From Clostridium sp. (GTDB lineage: Bacteria > Bacillota > Clostridia > Clostridiales > Clostridiaceae), in the NCBI RefSeq assembly GCF_022482905.1, contig NZ_JAKVOI010000001.1, forward strand, positions 2,295,958 to 2,359,957: DNA of 64,000 nt. The letters run 5' to 3'. Positions within the stretch are counted from its first letter, which is position 1. Every line of letters starts with the position of its first letter. Under the pieces are notes generated by a model. It did not search any database, had not been told where the DNA came from, and was given only the letters and a program-made list of their open reading frames with translations. This document shows positions 61,729-64,000 of the stretch, one piece after another. A program made the translations under genes and the position numbers.

Positions 61729-62866
61729 ATTTATTTTAAACGAAACATCTTATCACGGAACAGGAGCTATAAACAGTATAGCAGATGAAGCAAAAGCAAG
61801 AGGATTCAAGAAGGCATTTGTATGTTCTGATCCGGATTTAATAAAATTCGGTGTTACACAAAAGGTTTTGAATGTTTTAGAACATAATACACTGGATTAC
61901 GAATTATATTCTAATATAAAACCAAATCCAACAATTGAAAATGTTCAGACTGGTGTTGATTCCTTTAAGAAATCAAAAGCAGATTATTTAATTGCCATTG
62001 GAGGGGGATCTTCCATGGATACAGCTAAAGCCATCGGTATTGTTATTGCAAATCCGGATTTTGAAGATATAGTAAGTCTGGAAGGTGTTGCCACAACAAA
62101 AAACAAGAGTGTTCCTATTTTTGCAGTTCCTACTACAGCCGGTACAGCCGCAGAGGTTACTATTAACTATGTTATTACAGATGTTGAGAAGAATAGAAAA
62201 ATGGTTTGTGTTGATCCAAAAGATATTCCAGTTGTAGCTTTTGTAGATCCGGATATGATGTCCTCAATGCCAAAAGGATTGACTGCAGCAACAGGTATGG
62301 ATGCATTGACACATGCTATTGAAGGATACGTTACAGTTGGTGCATGGGAATTGTCTGATATGTTTCATTTAAAGGCAATCGAAATTATTTCCCGTTCTTT
62401 AAGAAATGCAGTAGCCAATGAACCTGAAGGTAGAAAAGACATGGCATTAGGGCAATATATAGCTGGTATGGGATTTTCCAATGTAGGACTTGGTATCGTT
62501 CATTCCATGGCACATCCACTTGGGGCATTTTATGATACACCCCATGGTATTGCAAATGCAATTATATTGCCTACAGTTATGGAATACAATGCAGATGCAA
62601 CAGGTGATAAATACAAATATATAGCAAAGGCAATGGGAGTTGCAGGTACTGAAAATATGAGTACTGAAGAATACAGAAAAGCGGCCATAGCTGCTGTTAA
62701 AAAGCTGTCGGAAGATGTAGGCATACCTGCCAACTTAAAAGACATTGTCAATAGAAAGGATATACCTTTTCTAGCACAATCTGCTTATGATGATGCGTGC
62801 AGGCCCGGCAATCCAAAAGAAACAAATGTTGAAGATATAACAGGTTTGTATGAATCACTTATTTAG
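61718..62866 (+). CDS. Iron-containing alcohol dehydrogenase (probable lactaldehyde reductase)
   Basis: 382-aa FucO-type dehydrogenase. NAD motif GGGSSMDTAKAIG, metal ligands in THAIEGYVT, and HSMAHPLGAFYDTPHG. In the cassette it would reduce L-lactaldehyde from the aldolase to 1,2-propanediol, regenerating NAD during fermentation. It starts inside the end of the aldolase gene with GGAGGAAG upstream, so translation is coupled. It is not closely similar to the other Fe-ADH at 44706-45815. Confidence 0.87.
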   Translation: MPNRFILNETSYHGTGAINSIADEAKARGFKKAFVCSDPDLIKFGVTQKVLNVLEHNTLDYELYSNIKPNPTIENVQTGVDSFKKSKADYLIAIGGGSSMDTAKAIGIVIANPDFEDIVSLEGVATTKNKSVPIFAVPTTAGTAAEVTINYVITDVEKNRKMVCVDPKDIPVVAFVDPDMMSSMPKGLTAATGMDALTHAIEGYVTVGAWELSDMFHLKAIEIISRSLRNAVANEPEGRKDMALGQYIAGMGFSNVGLGIVHSMAHPLGAFYDTPHGIANAIILPTVMEYNADATGDKYKYIAKAMGVAGTENMSTEEYRKAAIAAVKKLSEDVGIPANLKDIVNRKDIPFLAQSAYDDACRPGNPKETNVEDITGLYESLI

Positions 62867-62902
62867 ATTTAAAAACTATTAATGTCCAAATTATAAAATA
62901 TC

Positions 62903-62936
62903 GGCATGGATTTACAGTCTGAAAATCCATGCCTTT
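62903..62936. terminator. Terminator between the rhamnonate cassette and trpS
   Basis: Perfect 11-bp arms GGCATGGATTT and AAATCCATGCC with a 9-nt loop, followed by TTTAAAA; it lies between convergent genes. Confidence 0.75.
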
Positions 62937-62941
62937 AAAAA

Positions 62942-63949
62942 TTATCGTGGAATAAATCCTATTTTCTTCTGCATCTTTCTAAGAACCTTGTTTGACACAT
63001 AATAGGCCTTTTCAGCACCTTTCTTGTAAATTTCTTCAAGTAGGTGTTTGTTATTAATATATTCATTCACTTTGTCCTGTATGGGCTTTAATTCACCTAT
63101 TATAGCCTCGGCTACATCATTTTTGAATTCTGCATAACCGGAGTTCTCGTACTTCTTCTCTATCTCTTCAGTCGTACTTTCCTGAATTGCTATCAATATA
63201 TTCATCAGGTTCTTTATTCCGGGCTGCTCGTCTGTATATCTTATTTTGCCTATGCTGTCAGTTACGCATCTACTTATTTTTCTCCTTATAACATCAGGAG
63301 AATCCATTATAAGTACATAGCTGTTTGGATTATCAGATGATTTTGACATCTTCTTTAAAGGCTCCTGAAGATCCATGATCTTGGCCCCGCTCTCAGGTAT
63401 ATAACCTTCTGGTATTGTAAATGTAGGACTGTATAAATTGTTGAATCTCTGTGCTATATCACGTGCAAGTTCTATGTGCTGGGTCTGATCCTTTCCTACA
63501 GGTACAAGATCAGCATTATAAAGCAGTATATCTGCTGCCATCAATATGGGATAATTTAAAAGCCCCGCACTTATAGGTTCACCGGAATCACTGTATTTCT
63601 GGGATTTATTTTTGTATTGAGTCATTCTGCTCAGCTCTCCAACATAGGTAAAACAGTTCAAAAGCCATGCTGCCTCGGAATGAGTCGGGACATGTGATTG
63701 AATAAATATTGTATTCCTCTCAGGATCTATACCTGCTGCAAGATATACTGCCAGAACTTCCAGGGTTCTTCTTCTGAGATCCTTCGGCTCCTGCCTGACC
63801 GTTATGGCATGCAGATCCACCACGCAAAAATAACAATCGTATTTATCCTGAAGTTTTACCCAGTTTTTGAGCGCCCCCAGATAATTTCCTATAGTAAGAT
63901 TCCCCGACGGCTGAATACCGCTGAATATAACTTTTCTCTTCTCTTCCAT
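62942..63949 (-). CDS. trpS: Tryptophanyl-tRNA synthetase
   Basis: 335-aa class I synthetase with the HIGH motif as TIGNYLG (GIQPSGNLTIGNYLGAL), KMSKS intact in KKMSKSSDNPNS, and PVGKDQTQHIELARDIAQRFN. Normal family length. The ribosome site is poor (GGAT 8 nt before the ATG) and lies inside a hairpin at 63958-63994, which suggests translational control. The upstream leader is cut by the window edge. Confidence 0.96.
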   Translation of the reverse strand: MEEKRKVIFSGIQPSGNLTIGNYLGALKNWVKLQDKYDCYFCVVDLHAITVRQEPKDLRRRTLEVLAVYLAAGIDPERNTIFIQSHVPTHSEAAWLLNCFTYVGELSRMTQYKNKSQKYSDSGEPISAGLLNYPILMAADILLYNADLVPVGKDQTQHIELARDIAQRFNNLYSPTFTIPEGYIPESGAKIMDLQEPLKKMSKSSDNPNSYVLIMDSPDVIRRKISRCVTDSIGKIRYTDEQPGIKNLMNILIAIQESTTEEIEKKYENSGYAEFKNDVAEAIIGELKPIQDKVNEYINNKHLLEEIYKKGAEKAYYVSNKVLRKMQKKIGFIPR

Positions 63950-63957
63950 ATTCTAAT

Positions 63958-63994
63958 ATCCGATTTCTGATGTCAATAAAATCAAAAATCAGAT
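63958..63994 (-). promoter_or_regulatory. Hairpin over the trpS ribosome site
   Basis: Minus-strand arms ATCTGATTTTTGAT and ATCAGAAATCGGAT pair along 14 bp with G-U wobbles and a 9-nt loop; the 3' arm contains the only purine-rich stretch before the start codon. No T run follows, so it is not a terminator. Confidence 0.35.
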
Positions 63995-64000
63995 CTCACC

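Overview
The window is AT-rich DNA with strong GGAGG-type ribosome sites, frequent TTG and GTG starts, small tightly packed operons, a T-box leader, P-II/NifI-type regulators, an acetolactate decarboxylase and a type I-B-like CRISPR repeat. Together these point to an anaerobic Firmicute, most likely Clostridium sensu stricto; I cannot name the species. No rRNA or tRNA genes were seen.

Region 1 (1-15.7 kb): the start of a D-lyxose-isomerase-like gene sits behind a PRD/PTS-type activator. A large minus-strand nitrogen-scavenging operon follows. In transcription order it encodes four DUF1989 (carboxyguanidine-deiminase-type) proteins in two tandem pairs, two NifI-like P-II proteins, a NitT/TauT-type ABC transporter, a biotin-dependent urea/guanidine carboxylase and an allophanate hydrolase, ending at a clear terminator. 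The probable route is guanidine (or urea) -> carboxyguanidine (or allophanate) -> ammonia and CO2. A divergent LuxR-type regulator lies next to the operon promoter. A P-II pair inside a carboxylase operon, and the duplicated, diverged DUF1989 pairs, are the most unusual content of the window.

Region 2 (15.7-29.9 kb): a two-gene flavoprotein/iron-sulfur oxidoreductase unit, dapH, a guanidino-group-modifying hydrolase, acetolactate decarboxylase, a chemoreceptor with an amino-acid-sensing dCache motif, a radical-SAM/DNA-metabolism pair, a LAGLIDADG-like orphan, an ABC exporter, a thiamine-binding-type protein and a Ser/Thr/Gly-rich tailed membrane protein.

Region 3 (29.9-38.6 kb): a MerR regulator followed by two transcription units, both starting from MerR-type promoters (19-bp spacer with a shared ACTCTAT dyad). 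They encode two gamma-lyase-like PLP enzymes, a QueG-like ferredoxin protein, a Sel1-repeat protein, a class III aminotransferase and a polar amino-acid ABC transporter.

Region 4 (38.6-47.2 kb): a 15-repeat CRISPR array with no cas genes in the window, an alpha/beta hydrolase, the folate operon folE-HD-folP-folBK, and an iron-type alcohol dehydrogenase behind a T-box leader that I read as isoleucine-responsive. A stretch with two strong inverted repeats, perhaps a mobile-element relic, lies upstream.

Region 5 (47.2-64 kb): a convergent acyltransferase/SGNH esterase pair, a stress-type SDR, tyrS, a zinc-ribbon protein, an ECF transporter S component, a PAP2 phosphatase, prfC and a Cof-type HAD phosphatase. 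Then comes a complete-looking L-rhamnonate cassette (MFS transporter, rhamnonate dehydratase, IclR regulator, DapA-type aldolase, lactaldehyde-reductase-type ADH), and finally trpS at the right edge.
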